Made by a program: the position numbers and the translations under genes. The notes beneath the pieces were generated by a model. It saw nothing but the letters and a program-made list of their open reading frames with translations, was not told the DNA's origin and did no database searches. A stretch of DNA of 11,740 nt from Bryobacterales bacterium (GTDB taxonomy: Bacteria > Acidobacteriota > Terriglobia > Bryobacterales > Bryobacteraceae): NCBI GenBank assembly GCA_016789785.1, contig JAEUQE010000257.1:1-11740 (forward strand). The letters run 5' to 3'. How positions within the stretch are numbered: the stretch's first letter is position 1; every line of letters begins with the position of its first letter. Of this stretch, positions 1 to 6,950 are shown one piece after another.

Positions 1-445
1 CATTGCGGCCGCCATGCGTGAACACATTCCAGCCGCCGCCCGCTCTTCGCCGCGCATCAATGGCAAGCACCACGGCTTGCGCGCCGAACTCCTCACTCAG
101 TTCGGAGATTAACTCCGGACGCCGCACAGCCGCTGTGTTGACGCTCACCTTGTCCGCGCCGGCCATCAGAATCTTACGGCCATCGGCCACCGTACGAATG
201 CCGCCGCCGACGGTGAGCGGAATAAACACCTTGCGCGCGGTGCGGGCCACCACATCCACCATCGTGTCGCGATGATCGCTGGATGCCGTGATATCGAGAA
301 ACACGAGTTCATCCGCGCTTTGCTCGTTGTAGCGCTCGGCGAGTTCCACCGGGTCGCCCGCATCGCGCAGATTCACGAAGTGAACCCCTTTCACCACGCG
401 CCCATCGGTGACGTCCAAACAGGGAATGATACGTTTCGCAAGCAT
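1..445 (-). CDS. hisF: Imidazole glycerol phosphate synthase cyclase subunit HisF (partial, C-terminus outside window)
   Basis: HisF forms the cyclase half of imidazole glycerol phosphate synthase: it uses ammonia made by HisH to convert PRFAR to IGP and AICAR in the cytoplasm. The first 148 codons are present and the gene runs off the left edge. The N-terminus [12 protein letters not shown] is typical. The two expected catalytic aspartates are D11 (CLDV) and D130 (AIDARR). Phosphate-binding TVGGGI is at 78-83, and [11 protein letters not shown] follows D130, as in the family. The ATG lies two bases after the hisH TAA. I see no clear Shine-Dalgarno, so translation is probably coupled to hisH. 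In many operons hisA sits between hisH and hisF; here it does not. Identity is certain. Confidence 0.97.
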   Translation of the reverse strand, partial: MLAKRIIPCLDVTDGRVVKGVHFVNLRDAGDPVELAERYNEQSADELVFLDITASSDHRDTMVDVVARTARKVFIPLTVGGGIRTVADGRKILMAGADKVSVNTAAVRRPELISELSEEFGAQAVVLAIDARRRAGGGWNVFTHGGRN

Positions 446-447
446 GG

Positions 448-1041
448 TTAGAGATCCACGAAGTTCTTCACGATGCGAAGTCCCAGCGGCCCGGACTTCT
501 CGGGGTGGAACTGAACACCGAACAGGTTCTGGCGTTCGAGCACGGCGGTGTAGGGAACACCATACTCGCACGTGGCGGCAGTCGCGTCCACCACGGGGCA
601 ATAGTAGCTGTGCGCGAAATAGAGATAGGGCCTGGGGCCGAGATTCTTCACAAGTGACGCATCGTCGCGCGGCGCGATCTCGTTCCAACCCATATGCGGC
701 ACGCGCAATTCGTGCGAGAAGCGCTTCACCACGCCGGGCACCAGGCCGAGGCCCTTCAATCCCGGAGCTTCCTCACTCGATTCGAACAGGGCCTGCAGTC
801 CAAGACAGATCCCTAGAAACGGCACGCCATCGTTGATGTTGCGCAGAATCGGCTCGCGCAGACGCATCATTTCGAGCGCCCGGATCATCTGTCCGAAATG
901 CCCCACGCCCGGAAGAATGATCTTCGATGCTGCCCTAAGCTGATCAGGGGTATGCGCCAAACGGTAGGCTGCTCCGATTTCCGCAAGCGTGTTCTGCACG
1001 CTGCGTAGATTGCCTGCACCGTAGTCGATGATGGCGATCAT
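448..1041 (-). CDS. hisH: Imidazole glycerol phosphate synthase glutaminase subunit HisH
   Basis: HisH is the glutamine amidotransferase partner of HisF and releases ammonia from glutamine for imidazole ring formation. At 197 residues it has the usual length. It starts [15 protein letters not shown], the standard class I GATase opening. The triad is visible: nucleophile C79 in GICLGLQ, then H179 and E181 in [10 protein letters not shown]. The oxyanion-strand motif is PGVGHFG (44-50). The ATG shares four bases (ATGA) with the end of hisB, and an AAGGGA sequence lies about six bases upstream. The stop is two bases before hisF, so the two subunits are made together. Confidence 0.97.
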   Translation of the reverse strand: MIAIIDYGAGNLRSVQNTLAEIGAAYRLAHTPDQLRAASKIILPGVGHFGQMIRALEMMRLREPILRNINDGVPFLGICLGLQALFESSEEAPGLKGLGLVPGVVKRFSHELRVPHMGWNEIAPRDDASLVKNLGPRPYLYFAHSYYCPVVDATAATCEYGVPYTAVLERQNLFGVQFHPEKSGPLGLRIVKNFVDL

Positions 1042-1625
1042 AACAGTCCCTTCGTGGATGGCAGTTCATCCTTCAGGCGTTGATCCTTCGAGCACGCGAA
1101 CTTCATGGCGCGCGCGAAACACTTGTAGATGGCCTCGATCTTATGGTGATTCGAACGGCCGTATAACACCTTGACGTGCAGGTTCGCGCCGCAGTTGCTC
1201 ACAAAGCCATCAAAGAAATCGTGCACAAGCTCCGTTTGCAGATCGCCCACCAAGCGCACCTTCACCAGATCCTTATACGCGAGAGCGGGACGTCCGCCAA
1301 GATCCACCGCAACCACGGCCAACGTCTCATCCATCGGCAACACAAAGTAGCCCGCGCGATTGATCCCTTTCTTGTCGCCGAGCGCCTGCTTGAAGAGCTG
1401 GCCGAGAAAGATGCCGCAATCCTCCACCGTATGATGCTGGTCGACATCCAGGTCGCCGGCCGCTTTCAAGGTGAGATCGAAGCCGCCATGCTTGGTGAAC
1501 AACTCGAGCATGTGATCGAGAAAGCGAATGCCCGTGGAGATGTCGTACCGGCCCTTGCCCTCGATCTTGAGCTGGCCGCGGATCTGCGTCTCCTTCGTGT
1601 TCCGTTCAAGCTGAGCGCTGCGCAA
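1038..1625 (-). CDS. hisB: Imidazoleglycerol-phosphate dehydratase HisB (monofunctional), TTG start
   Basis: HisB dehydrates imidazole glycerol phosphate to imidazole acetol phosphate. The protein has 195 residues, the length of the monofunctional enzyme without the phosphatase domain found in E. coli HisB. The metal-binding repeats are clear: HHTVED (64-69) and HHKIEAIYK (160-168), with FLDHML at 35-40. The frame stays open further upstream, but I place the start at the TTG that gives (M)[14 protein letters not shown], because family proteins begin at ERxTKET and a GGAGGA sits five bases before it. This start lies 20 bases inside the upstream HAD gene, in another frame. The stop overlaps the hisH start by four bases. 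Confidence 0.95.
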   Translation of the reverse strand: MRSAQLERNTKETQIRGQLKIEGKGRYDISTGIRFLDHMLELFTKHGGFDLTLKAAGDLDVDQHHTVEDCGIFLGQLFKQALGDKKGINRAGYFVLPMDETLAVVAVDLGGRPALAYKDLVKVRLVGDLQTELVHDFFDGFVSNCGANLHVKVLYGRSNHHKIEAIYKCFARAMKFACSKDQRLKDELPSTKGLL

Positions 1626-2295
1626 AGAAATCCTCCAGAGCGTTGATGTCTTCGAATACGGCAACCGCGTCTTCCGCGGCAAACAGGTCGAGCAGTTCCT
1701 GGCGCCGCGAGTGCGACTGGCTGGCCACTCCAATGAACGGAACACCGGCCGCCTTGGCACAACGTGCATCATCCACGGTGTCGCCCACGTACCACATCGG
1801 CTGGCCCGGACGCATCGCCGCGATCTTGTGCAGCCCCTCGGGATGTGGCTTGCCATGCGTCACATCATCGGCGGTCATCAGCGGATCGAAGGTCAGATGC
1901 GGCGCGAAACGATCGAGTGTCAGGCGCGCTTCGTCGCGCGGGCGGCCCGTGTACACCGCAAGATCGAGCATGGAGGCCAGCCGGTCGAGCATGCCGTCGC
2001 GCGAAATCCAACGCTCGCGCAAGATGAGACCGTTGGTGCCATCACCAAGAAACAGCTTCTGAAAATAGTCCACTACGGTATCGTAAGCGACCTCGACACC
2101 AAGATCGGCAGCCATGCGGTGCGACAGCTTCCAGTCGTTGTTCCAGCCCCCGGCGTTCTTGTACTGCTGGATATCGTCGTAGCTGACGGGCTTGCCCGTG
2201 AAGTGCTCCACGGTTTGCCGGATCGTCTCCCGGTACGACTCGGTCACCTCCACCAGAACGCCGTCCATGTCAAAAACAAGCAGTTGACGAGCCAT
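1606..2295 (-). CDS. HAD superfamily subfamily I phosphatase, probable histidinol-phosphate phosphatase
   Basis: This 229-residue protein has all four HAD motifs: nucleophile D9 and acid D11 in FDMDGV, T116 in YTGR, K149 in HGKPHPEG, and the acidic motif GDTVDD (171-176). About 100 residues separate motifs I and II, enough for a helical C1 cap. That makes it subfamily I, unlike the capless N-terminal phosphatase of E. coli HisB. It sits between hisC and hisB: its ATG shares one base with the hisC stop (TGATG) and its end overlaps hisB by 20 bases. No other histidinol-phosphatase gene is visible in the operon, so this step is the most likely role. The role is inferred from position; the family is certain. 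Another small-phosphate substrate is possible. Confidence 0.85.
   Translation of the reverse strand: MARQLLVFDMDGVLVEVTESYRETIRQTVEHFTGKPVSYDDIQQYKNAGGWNNDWKLSHRMAADLGVEVAYDTVVDYFQKLFLGDGTNGLILRERWISRDGMLDRLASMLDLAVYTGRPRDEARLTLDRFAPHLTFDPLMTADDVTHGKPHPEGLHKIAAMRPGQPMWYVGDTVDDARCAKAAGVPFIGVASQSHSRRQELLDLFAAEDAVAVFEDINALEDFFAQRSA
1631..1636 (-). promoter_or_regulatory. Ribosome binding site deciding the hisB TTG start
   Basis: GGAGGA on the minus strand lies five bases before the TTG at 1625-1623 and inside the end of the HAD gene. No ATG or GTG in the hisB frame is near it, so it supports TTG as the true start. Confidence 0.75.
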
Positions 2296-3359
2296 CACCA
2301 GATCCGCTCCAGTTCGGCGAGGAATCGCCCCACCTGTTCGCGGGTGCCGATGGTGACCCGCACACATCCCGCAATCTCATAGCTCCGGTCGCGCACCAGC
2401 ACGCCCGCCGCACGCAGCTTGTCGCGAATCTCGATCGCGCGTGTGCCCGCGTGGAACAACACGAAGTTCGCCTGGCTTGGATAGAACGGAATGCCGAGCT
2501 TCCCGAGTCCTTCGTAGACCAGATCCTTGGCCTGCAGCACTTCCGCGACGTAGTTCGCGACGTAGCCGGTGTCCTCCACCGCCGCGCGCACGGCGATCGC
2601 CGCCAGCATGTTCACACTGTAAGGCGACTGCCCCTTGCGCAGATATGCGACGTTCGCAGCCTGGCTCATCAGGCAGCCCATGCGCATCGCGGCCATGCCG
2701 TAGACCTTCGAGAATGTGCGGCTCACGAACAGGTTGGGATACTCCGCCAGCAGACCCATCGCAGTGACGCCGGAAAACTCGTAGTAAGCCTCGTCAATCA
2801 GCACCGCGGCGTGTGGCGCCGCATCCAGAATCCGGTGAACCGAAGCCAGATCAACTCCCGTTCCTGTCGGATTGTTCGGATTCGCGATGAGGATCGCGCG
2901 CGTTTCGGGACGTACGGCCGCAAGCAGTTCTTCGAGCGGGAAGGCAAGATCCTTCTCCCGGTAGCAGAGCTCGCGCACCGAGGCTCCGGCCACCTCTGAG
3001 TAGAAGCGGTACATCGCATAGGAAGGATGGAGCACGAGCACATCGTCGCCATCATCCACATAAGTGTTGACCAGCACCTGAATCGCCTCATCGGTGCCGT
3101 TGGTCAACGCGAGTTGCGCATCGTCAATCGAGAAGAATCGCGAGAGCACGGCCCGCGTCTCGGCGTATTCGGGATACACCGTGAAGATGTTCGCGTTGAG
3201 ATGCTCCTTCAGATAGGCGATCACACGCGGCGAGCAACCCACGGTGTTCTCATTGAAGTCGAGCCTTAGCTTGTCGGCACGTCCCGCCGTGGGCGGCGAG
3301 TATGGCGCCATCTTCTCAATCGCCGCGCGAGGCTTCAGTGTTGCGGCGTCACTTGGCAA
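2295..3359 (-). CDS. hisC: Histidinol-phosphate aminotransferase HisC, probable TTG start
   Basis: HisC is the PLP enzyme that transaminates imidazole acetol phosphate to histidinol phosphate. It has 354 residues from the chosen start. Family marks are LDFNENT (33-39), TNGTDEAI (86-93), NPNNPTGTG (160-168), IDEAYYEF (188-195) and the Schiff-base lysine K218 in RTFSKVYGMAAMRMG. The open frame extends further upstream inside hisD, but TTG at 3359 is preceded four bases away by GAGGTG and gives a leader of usual length before KPRAAIEKMAPYSPP. A CTG seven codons further in is the alternative. The start overlaps hisD by 11 bases and the stop shares a base with the HAD gene. Confidence 0.95.
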   Translation of the reverse strand: MPSDAATLKPRAAIEKMAPYSPPTAGRADKLRLDFNENTVGCSPRVIAYLKEHLNANIFTVYPEYAETRAVLSRFFSIDDAQLALTNGTDEAIQVLVNTYVDDGDDVLVLHPSYAMYRFYSEVAGASVRELCYREKDLAFPLEELLAAVRPETRAILIANPNNPTGTGVDLASVHRILDAAPHAAVLIDEAYYEFSGVTAMGLLAEYPNLFVSRTFSKVYGMAAMRMGCLMSQAANVAYLRKGQSPYSVNMLAAIAVRAAVEDTGYVANYVAEVLQAKDLVYEGLGKLGIPFYPSQANFVLFHAGTRAIEIRDKLRAAGVLVRDRSYEIAGCVRVTIGTREQVGRFLAELERIW

Positions 3360-4593
3360 GCCGCACCTCAACACTGCGCGCGTGCGCTTCCAAACCCTCC
3401 GCACGGGCGAGCGTCGTAATCACGGGTGACAAACGGCGCAACGCTTCGCCATTGAGTTCCTGCACGGCGATCACTTTCACGAAGTCGGCAGCCGATAGTC
3501 CGCCGCGCAGACGCGCCGCACCGTTGGTGGGAAGCACATGGCTCGGTCCGGCCGCATAATCGCCCGCGGCCTCGGGCGAGTTGCCTCCCACAAACACCGT
3601 GCCCGCATGCTTCACCTGATCGAGCAACCGCAGTTCGGGAATACTGAGATGCTCGGGGGCAAACTGGTTCGACATCTCCACAGCCTGGTCAAGCGAGTTC
3701 GTGATGATGATGGCGCTGTTCTTGTCGATCGACTTGCGCGCCACCTTCGCGGTGGAGAGATCGGCAAGCTGCTTCTCTACTTCCATCGCGACAGCGGAGG
3801 CGAGTTTGCGAGAGGGCGTGAACAGTATCGCAGCGGCGTCGACATCGTGCTCTGCTTGCGCCAGCATGTCGGCGGCGATCCAGCGCGGATCCCCATCCGC
3901 GGCGATGATCACAACCTCGGTCGGCCCGGCCACAAAGTCAATGCCTACCTCGCCGGCAAGCAGTTTCTTGGCGGCCGTGACGTACGCGTTGCCGGGACCG
4001 ACAATGCGGTCCACTTTTGGCACGGATTTCGTGCCGAATGCAAATGCTGCAATCGCATGTGCGCCGCCCATCTGAAACACCGTGGTCACATCGAGCATCG
4101 AAGCCGTGCCGTAGATCTCCGTAGTGGGCCTCGGCGATGCGACAAATACGTTCGTCACTCCAGCGGCCTGCGCCGGAATCACCGTCATCATCAGAGTGCT
4201 CGGCAGCGGATAGCGGCCGGAGGGCACGTAAGCGGCAACCGCATCCAACGGGCGGACAATCTGCCCCAGGCGGATGCCCGGCGCGAGTGCCTTGCGGAAC
4301 GGCTTCGGCACCTGGAGTTTCGCATAGCCGCGGATGTTGTTGGCGGCCGTTTTCACGGCGCTGCGGAAGTCCGGCGAGAGCTGATGTTCGGCGGCGCGCA
4401 ATTCGTCAGCGGGCACGACGACGCTCGAGCGAGTAAGTCCATCGAGTTTCTTGGCGTACTGAACCAGCGCTTTATCGCCCTTCTTCCGGACGGCTTCGAG
4501 GATGGGTTTTACGGTCTTTTCAGCTTCCTCGAGCCGTGTCTTGCGCCGCTCCAGTAATGTCGAGGCCTGGTTAGATTCAAGAATACGGATCAT
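3349..4593 (-). CDS. hisD: Histidinol dehydrogenase HisD
   Basis: HisD is a zinc enzyme that oxidises histidinol to histidine in two NAD-dependent steps, the last in the pathway. It has 414 residues, close to the family norm of about 430. Residues matching the zinc ligands of the E. coli enzyme are Q246 and H249 (AQAEHD), D345 (AGDYAAG) and H404 (LEAHARS). The catalytic pair E314/H315 is in FAPEHLS. Other marks are GRYPLPSTLMM (126-136), RIVGPGNAYVTAAK (196-209) and the AGPSHVLPTNG loop (348-358). The start is the ATG giving MIRILES; the open frame continues upstream into hisG but without family-like sequence. The gap after the hisG stop is five bases and the ribosome site is weak. Confidence 0.97.
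   Translation of the reverse strand: MIRILESNQASTLLERRKTRLEEAEKTVKPILEAVRKKGDKALVQYAKKLDGLTRSSVVVPADELRAAEHQLSPDFRSAVKTAANNIRGYAKLQVPKPFRKALAPGIRLGQIVRPLDAVAAYVPSGRYPLPSTLMMTVIPAQAAGVTNVFVASPRPTTEIYGTASMLDVTTVFQMGGAHAIAAFAFGTKSVPKVDRIVGPGNAYVTAAKKLLAGEVGIDFVAGPTEVVIIAADGDPRWIAADMLAQAEHDVDAAAILFTPSRKLASAVAMEVEKQLADLSTAKVARKSIDKNSAIIITNSLDQAVEMSNQFAPEHLSIPELRLLDQVKHAGTVFVGGNSPEAAGDYAAGPSHVLPTNGAARLRGGLSAADFVKVIAVQELNGEALRRLSPVITTLARAEGLEAHARSVEVRLAK
3364..3369 (-). promoter_or_regulatory. Ribosome binding site deciding the hisC TTG start
   Basis: GAGGTG on the minus strand lies four bases before the TTG at 3359-3357, within the last codons of hisD. It favours the TTG over longer in-frame starts. 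Confidence 0.6.
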
Positions 4594-4598
4594 GTCAC

Positions 4599-5468
4599 TT
4601 ACATCACTATCTTGTTCAATGGATATTCCACGATCCCTTGCGCACCGGCCTCTTTCAGGCGCGGAATGATGTTTCGAACAGTGGTCTCGTCGAGAATGGT
4701 ATTCACAGCGAGCCACTCTCCGTCGCTCAAGGGGGAAATGGTCGGGTTTTTGAGGGCCGGCAGAGCCGAAAGTACCGTGGCCAGGTTGTCCTTGTGGACG
4801 TTCAGCATCAGGCCGACCTTGCCCAGCGCCGCGATGGCGCCCTCAAGCAGCATGCGAATATCTTCCAGCTTGCGCCGCTTCCACTCATCGTTCCAGGAGT
4901 CCTTGTTTGCGACGAACTGCGTGTTCGATTCCATGACGGTATCGAGAATGCGGAGTTTGTTGGCCCGCAACGACGATCCGGTCTCGGTAACCTCCACGAT
5001 CGCGTCCGCAAGTTCGGGCGGCTTCACTTCCGTGGCTCCCCACGAAAATTCGACCTTCGCGGTAACTCCGTGCGAGGCGAGATAGCGTTTGGTCGCGCCC
5101 ACTAATTCCGTCGCAATGATCTTACCCTCCAGATCCGTCACCTTCTGAAAGGGGGACGCCTCGGGCGCGGCGAGAACCCATCGCACCTTGCCGAAACTCT
5201 GCTTCGCGTAGATTAGGTCCGCCACCGTGACCACATCGGCGTCGTTCTCGATCACCCAGTCATAGCCGGTGAGACCCGCGTCCAGGACGCCGTCCTCGAC
5301 GTAGCGGGCCATTTCCTGAGCCCGGATCAGCATGCAGTCGATTTCCGGATCGTCAATTCCCGGAAAATACGAACGGCTGCTGGTGGTGATGTTAAATCCC
5401 GCCTTGCGGAACAACTCGATCGTCGCGTTTTCCAGACTCCCCTTCGGAATCCCTAACTTGAGTTTCAA
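4599..5468 (-). CDS. hisG: ATP phosphoribosyltransferase HisG, long form, TTG start
   Basis: HisG joins ATP and PRPP in the first committed step and is the usual target of histidine feedback. At 289 residues it is the long form. The catalytic part opens [11 protein letters not shown], has GLTGYDW (65-71) and the PRPP loop [13 protein letters not shown] (160-172). A C-terminal ACT-like regulatory domain covers roughly 215-289 ([10 protein letters not shown]...PTISPL). Long-form enzymes do not need a HisZ partner and bind histidine themselves, so feedback inhibition is expected. The start codon is TTG, four bases after GGAGGT and just beyond the hisI TGA. The genome copy thus combines transcript attenuation with enzyme feedback, if both work as in known systems. 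Confidence 0.97.
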   Translation of the reverse strand: MKLKLGIPKGSLENATIELFRKAGFNITTSSRSYFPGIDDPEIDCMLIRAQEMARYVEDGVLDAGLTGYDWVIENDADVVTVADLIYAKQSFGKVRWVLAAPEASPFQKVTDLEGKIIATELVGATKRYLASHGVTAKVEFSWGATEVKPPELADAIVEVTETGSSLRANKLRILDTVMESNTQFVANKDSWNDEWKRRKLEDIRMLLEGAIAALGKVGLMLNVHKDNLATVLSALPALKNPTISPLSDGEWLAVNTILDETTVRNIIPRLKEAGAQGIVEYPLNKIVM

Positions 5469-5469
5469 C

Positions 5470-5844
5470 TCAACCTCCGTAGACTTTGCCGGGATCGAAC
5501 TTACGTTCGTCGGTAACTACCCAGTCAGTGTGAACCAGCTTACGGTAGAAGCAGCTTTCATAGCCGTTGTGACAGACGCCCGGCCCGAGCGCCTCCACCT
5601 TGACAACCACCGAATCCAAATCGCAATCCGTGGTGATTTCCTTGACGACGAGGCGGTGTCCCGAGCTTTCACCCTTCAGCCAGAGCTTGTTGCGGGAACG
5701 GCTGTAAAAAGTGGCAAAGCCGGTTTCCACTGTCTTTTGAAACGCGACGTCGTTCATGAAGCCGACCATGAGCACGCGTCCGCTGACATGATCCTGGATC
5801 ACTGCCGGAATCAGGCCATCGAGTTTTGAAAAATCGAGTTGCAT
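5470..5844 (-). CDS. hisI: Phosphoribosyl-AMP cyclohydrolase HisI (single-domain)
   Basis: HisI opens the purine ring of phosphoribosyl-AMP, the third step of the pathway. The 124-residue protein is the cyclohydrolase alone; the HisE pyrophosphohydrolase domain fused in E. coli is absent. Family marks are the [16 protein letters not shown] segment (48-63), the Mg-binding D73, D75 and D77 in TDCDLD, and zinc cysteines C74, C91 and C98 ([11 protein letters not shown]). It is the first structural gene of the operon: its ATG is 20 bases after the leader terminator stem, with only a weak GGGG ribosome site. A separate hisE should lie elsewhere in the genome, possibly beyond the left edge. Confidence 0.97.
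   Translation of the reverse strand: MQLDFSKLDGLIPAVIQDHVSGRVLMVGFMNDVAFQKTVETGFATFYSRSRNKLWLKGESSGHRLVVKEITTDCDLDSVVVKVEALGPGVCHNGYESCFYRKLVHTDWVVTDERKFDPGKVYGG
5473..5478 (-). promoter_or_regulatory. Ribosome binding site deciding the hisG TTG start
   Basis: GGAGGT on the minus strand lies four bases before TTG at 5468-5466 and overlaps the last codons of hisI. The TTG gives [11 protein letters not shown], the expected N-terminus. Confidence 0.75.
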
Positions 5845-5855
5845 TCGAGCCCCAC

Positions 5856-5888
5856 AAAGAAAAAGCCCGCCGGAACCGCGCGGCGGGC
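5856..5888 (-). terminator. Intrinsic terminator of the his leader (attenuator)
   Basis: Read on the minus strand, GCCCGCCG (5888-5881) pairs perfectly with CGGCGGGC (5872-5865) across an 8-base loop and is followed by TTTTTCTTT. This is a strong Rho-independent terminator. It lies between the leader peptide and hisI, pointing into the operon, where only a conditional terminator makes sense. Confidence 0.9.
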
Positions 5889-5940
5889 CACTTACCTAAC
5901 CTTGGAAACGGTTCTTTGATTTAGAACCAAGCCCGTCGCG
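5879..5940 (-). promoter_or_regulatory. Antiterminator pairing of the his attenuator
   Basis: CGCGACGGGC (5940-5931, codons 21-24 of the leader peptide) can pair with GCCCGCCGCG (5888-5879, the first arm of the terminator plus part of its loop) at nine of ten positions, with one A-C mismatch. The two structures exclude each other. A ribosome stalled on the His codons leaves the 5940-5931 arm free; one that reaches the stop codon covers it. A third element, GCCGTC (5989-5984), can pair with GACGGGC (5937-5931) with one bulge, and would act as the protector hairpin when the leader is not translated. Confidence 0.7.
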
Positions 5941-6001
5941 GCACGTTCCCACGGCGAAAGTGGCGGTGATAATGAAAGTGCGGGACGGCGTGCAATGGCA
6001 T
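5921..6001 (-). CDS. hisL: Candidate histidine operon leader peptide
   Basis: This is a short open frame of 26 codons plus TAA, starting with ATG nine bases after a TATAAT box. Its peptide holds histidines at positions 4, 8, 10, 12 and 14, four of them in HFHYHRH, followed by an arginine-rich tail. Attenuator leader peptides of amino-acid operons carry runs of the regulated amino acid; a ribosome stalls there when charged tRNA is short. Here the His codons end about 20 bases before an antiterminator arm, and the stop codon is about 30 bases before the terminator. No Shine-Dalgarno is possible if transcription starts where the box predicts, so translation may be leaderless. It is called from composition and position only. 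Confidence 0.8.
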   Translation of the reverse strand: MPLHAVPHFHYHRHFRRGNVPRRAWF

Positions 6002-6010
6002 GAATTTCTC

Positions 6011-6016
6011 ATTATA
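6011..6016 (-). promoter_or_regulatory. -10 box of the his operon promoter
   Basis: A perfect TATAAT on the minus strand is placed nine bases before the leader-peptide ATG. The -35 region is poor: the best candidate, TTGGTG at 6042-6037, would need a 20-base spacer. The predicted start of transcription is only about 0-4 bases before the ATG. Confidence 0.55.
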
Positions 6017-6083
6017 CAGTACTCGCGACCGGATGGCACCAAGGCTTTGATTGCGAGGTACCATGCGCAACATAGACCGGGTG

Positions 6084-6089
6084 TAGAAT
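6084..6089 (+). promoter_or_regulatory. Possible -10 box for the sugar isomerase gene
   Basis: TAGAAT is placed eight bases before the ATG at 6098, again a near-leaderless layout. No convincing -35 box is seen 16-19 bases upstream, so this is tentative. Confidence 0.3.
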
Positions 6090-6097
6090 GGGCACCG

Positions 6098-6934
6098 ATG
6101 CTCAGCCGCCGCGAACTGTTGGCCCTTGCCTCGACCGGGTTGCCTGGCGCCGCAGCCACGCAGATTCGTGCCGGCTGCCAGACACGCTGCTTTGGCATGC
6201 CGCTGAAGGAAAAGGACCGTTTCCTGGCGGCGCTGGATGATATCGCGGCGACGGGATATGAGGGCTTCGAGACGAATTTCATCAACCTTCAGGCTCACTT
6301 CGATGAGCCCGCTGAGATGTTGGAGTCCTTCCGGAAGCGGAAGCTTGCGCTGATCGGGCTGCATGGCGCGCCAAGGTTGCACCGGCGCGACCTCCTGGAT
6401 GCCGAACTTGCGCAGGCAGTGCGCATTGCCTCCGGAATTCGCGCGCTCGGCGGCGCTTACTTTGTGATGAGCGGCAGCAGTCTGCCACGAGGCCCGGAGT
6501 TGAAGCCGTGGGCGAATCAGGTGGCTCGTTTCGGCAGGCTGTGCAAGGATCACGGCGTGACTCTCGCCTATCACAACCACGCGAGCGAACTGGAAAACGA
6601 TGGCGAGATCCTCAACGGTTTGCTCCACGAGACGCGCCCGGAAGACGTCGCGCTCCTGCTTGACGTGAGCTACTTCGCGGAAGCCCCGTCGAATCTGTCA
6701 GGCGTCCTTTCAAAATACGCCAGCCGGCTGGCAGGCGTGCACCTGCGAACCATGCGCGGCAAGGACGAAGCGATGCTGGAAGGCGCGCCGGACCTTGCCG
6801 AAATGGCGGCGCTGCTGCACCGCCAGCGATGGAGTGGTTGGGCGATCGTCGAATTGAATGTTCGGCAGGATCTATCGAGCCGCGAAATGGTGGCGCAATG
6901 CCGCAAGTTCATGCGCGAGAAGATGAAGATCTGA
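6098..6934 (+). CDS. Sugar phosphate isomerase/epimerase (TIM barrel, xylose isomerase-like) with Tat-type signal
   Basis: This is a 278-residue protein of the AP-endonuclease-2/xylose isomerase-like TIM-barrel family. These enzymes bind a divalent metal and isomerise or epimerise sugars; the substrate cannot be told. Family marks are FETNF (57-61), LIGLHG (85-90), the metal-site YHNHASE (158-164), LLLDVSYF (186-193), GVHLRTM (213-219) and VELN (251-254). The N-terminus MLSRRELLALAS has a twin arginine and a short apolar stretch ending near GAAA (17-20), so export through Tat is likely. The frame is open from 5960, but that part overlaps the his leader and lacks family sequence; ATG 6098 with the Tat motif is chosen. 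The next gene starts 16 bases later, suggesting a two-gene unit. Confidence 0.85.
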   Translation: MLSRRELLALASTGLPGAAATQIRAGCQTRCFGMPLKEKDRFLAALDDIAATGYEGFETNFINLQAHFDEPAEMLESFRKRKLALIGLHGAPRLHRRDLLDAELAQAVRIASGIRALGGAYFVMSGSSLPRGPELKPWANQVARFGRLCKDHGVTLAYHNHASELENDGEILNGLLHETRPEDVALLLDVSYFAEAPSNLSGVLSKYASRLAGVHLRTMRGKDEAMLEGAPDLAEMAALLHRQRWSGWAIVELNVRQDLSSREMVAQCRKFMREKMKI

Positions 6935-6950
6935 AGCGAGGACCAACCAC

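Noticed and set aside
408..836. Plus-strand open frames across the his operon
   Set aside because: Antisense shadows of well-supported minus-strand his genes with arginine-rich, domain-free translations.
1626..1856. N-terminal extension of hisB in the open frame upstream
   Set aside because: It is the shadow of the HAD gene in another frame; the TTG with GGAGGA fits the family N-terminus.
5960..6097. Longer N-terminus for the sugar isomerase
   Set aside because: The extra part overlaps the his leader and promoter, has no family sequence, and would bury the Tat motif.
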